Below, one piece after another: positions 63,335 to 64,000 of a DNA stretch of 64,000 nt. The notes below the pieces were generated by a model. The model searched no databases. It was not told the origin of the DNA and saw only the letters and a program-made list of their open reading frames with translations. Source of the stretch: Branchipolynoe longqiensis (taxonomy: Eukaryota; Annelida; Polychaeta; Phyllodocida; Polynoidae); assembly GCA_030323885.1 (NCBI GenBank), contig CM059193.1, positions 52,046,749-52,110,748 on the forward strand, written 5' to 3'. Position 1 is the first letter of the stretch. The number at the start of each line of letters is the position of its first letter. The position numbers were made by a program, and so were the translations under genes.

Positions 63335-64000
63335 CAGGTAGGGGCTACGACTAGGAATTCAAAATATCTTGCTTTCTCAAGGCGTATTGAAAAACTAAGA
63401 CAGTTTACATATAGAAACAAATAGGGTGACATGTCACAGTCTGCAACAACTTTAATATTGAGGATGGAACCTAACAAAATATATCAAAGTAGCTTTTCAC
63501 AGTTTCTATGAAGAAAATGCTCCTATGAATAATATGTTCATACTATTCAATTAAAACTACATTAAAATAAAGAGATAATCTTATTTTGCCTATAACTATA
63601 TGCTTGTATTCTGGAACATTTTTACTGGTGAACCATCATGGTCTGTTTAAAAAAGTACTTTTATAGAATCAAAATTCTGGACATATTTAATGAGAAATAA
63701 CCAAAAATATGAACAAATCATGATGTATGGCATCATATAAGCCATTACTCTAATGTACACACAGGCAGATGGGTCGTTGTTGTTGCAGTCTACAAAAGGA
63801 TGGCCACTGGAGGTGGGTGTGGGTGTGGGGGTGGGTGTGGGTGTGGGTGCAGAGTGGGATTTCTCTCTGTGTGGTATATCCACCACACAGTATATGCATA
63901 TACACACATACATATATGTATGCATATGCACACATATATACATACACACCCATACATATGCATAATTATATACATATACACCCATATATGTGCAAATATG
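63335..64000 (+). mobile_element. MS element copy 3, cut by the window end
   Basis: It starts CAGGTAGGGGC and has the shared 5' block, a GTGGGT array at 63813-63850, GATTTCTCTCTGTGTGGTAT and the start of the ATATGTGC tract. The 3' end is beyond the window. It begins 30 bases after the LINE tail. Confidence 0.85.

Overview
This 64-kb window looks like intergenic DNA from an invertebrate animal and is almost entirely transposable elements. I found no convincing host protein-coding gene, no rRNA and no free-standing tRNA gene. The support for a metazoan source is the mixture of element types: Ngaro-type and DIRS1-type tyrosine-recombinase (YR) retrotransposons, Ty3/gypsy, an I/Nimb-like LINE with ORF1 and RNase H, an RTE-like LINE, pogo/Tigger-like MITEs, and tRNA-derived SINEs. 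The tail of the commonest SINE resembles, from memory only, SINEs common in molluscs (RUDI-like). A mollusc or other lophotrochozoan is therefore my best guess, with low confidence.

Layout. 1-2.0 kb: 204-bp tandem repeats, pieces of a TIR repeat here called X, and an inverted copy of SINE-1. 2.3-3.2 kb: broken YR of a DIRS1-type element. 3.2-7.5 kb: decayed Ty3/gypsy element on the minus strand with a recognisable 5' LTR. 7.5-12.2 kb: a long-TIR MITE, then Ngaro element A (minus, decayed). 12.2-15.1 kb: tandem repeats, SINE-2, Tigger MITE, RTE fragment and a GC-rich TIR element. 15.3-19.5 kb: one X repeat hit by two later insertions, an RTE-like LINE (9-bp TSD) and a gag-only YR-related element D (12-bp direct repeats). 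19.5-22.3 kb: no recognised gene. 22.3-24.1 kb: 5'-truncated I/Nimb LINE copy 1 (9-bp TSD). 24.9-32.4 kb: a microsatellite-bearing element (MS), MITE families, foldbacks and nested SINE-2 copies. 32.4-35.1 kb: another X repeat interrupted by a very GC-rich gag-like unit, E. 35.7-41.3 kb: Ngaro element B (minus), its YR gene split by I/Nimb LINE copy 2 (9-bp TSD). 41.4-47.3 kb: gypsy integrase fragment, foldbacks, LINE tail, a perfect 192-bp-arm palindrome around a tRNA-like sequence, MS copy 2. 47.5-50.9 kb: Ngaro element C (plus) with intact overlapping RT/RNase H and YR genes and 253-bp split direct repeats. 51-57.3 kb: SINE-2 copies, MITEs and a minisatellite. 57.9-63.3 kb: near-full-length I/Nimb LINE copy 3. 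63.3-64 kb: MS copy 3, cut by the window edge.

How the parts relate. The autonomous families (Ngaro, I/Nimb, RTE, gypsy) would supply enzymes. The SINEs, MITEs, MS elements and possibly the gag-only units D and E are candidate passengers. Only Ngaro C still has intact catalytic genes, and its gag and left end are missing here. The most unusual items are the gag-only YR-related units, the perfect palindrome at 45.1-45.7 kb, and the GC-rich islands E and 14.5-15.1 kb in an AT-rich setting.
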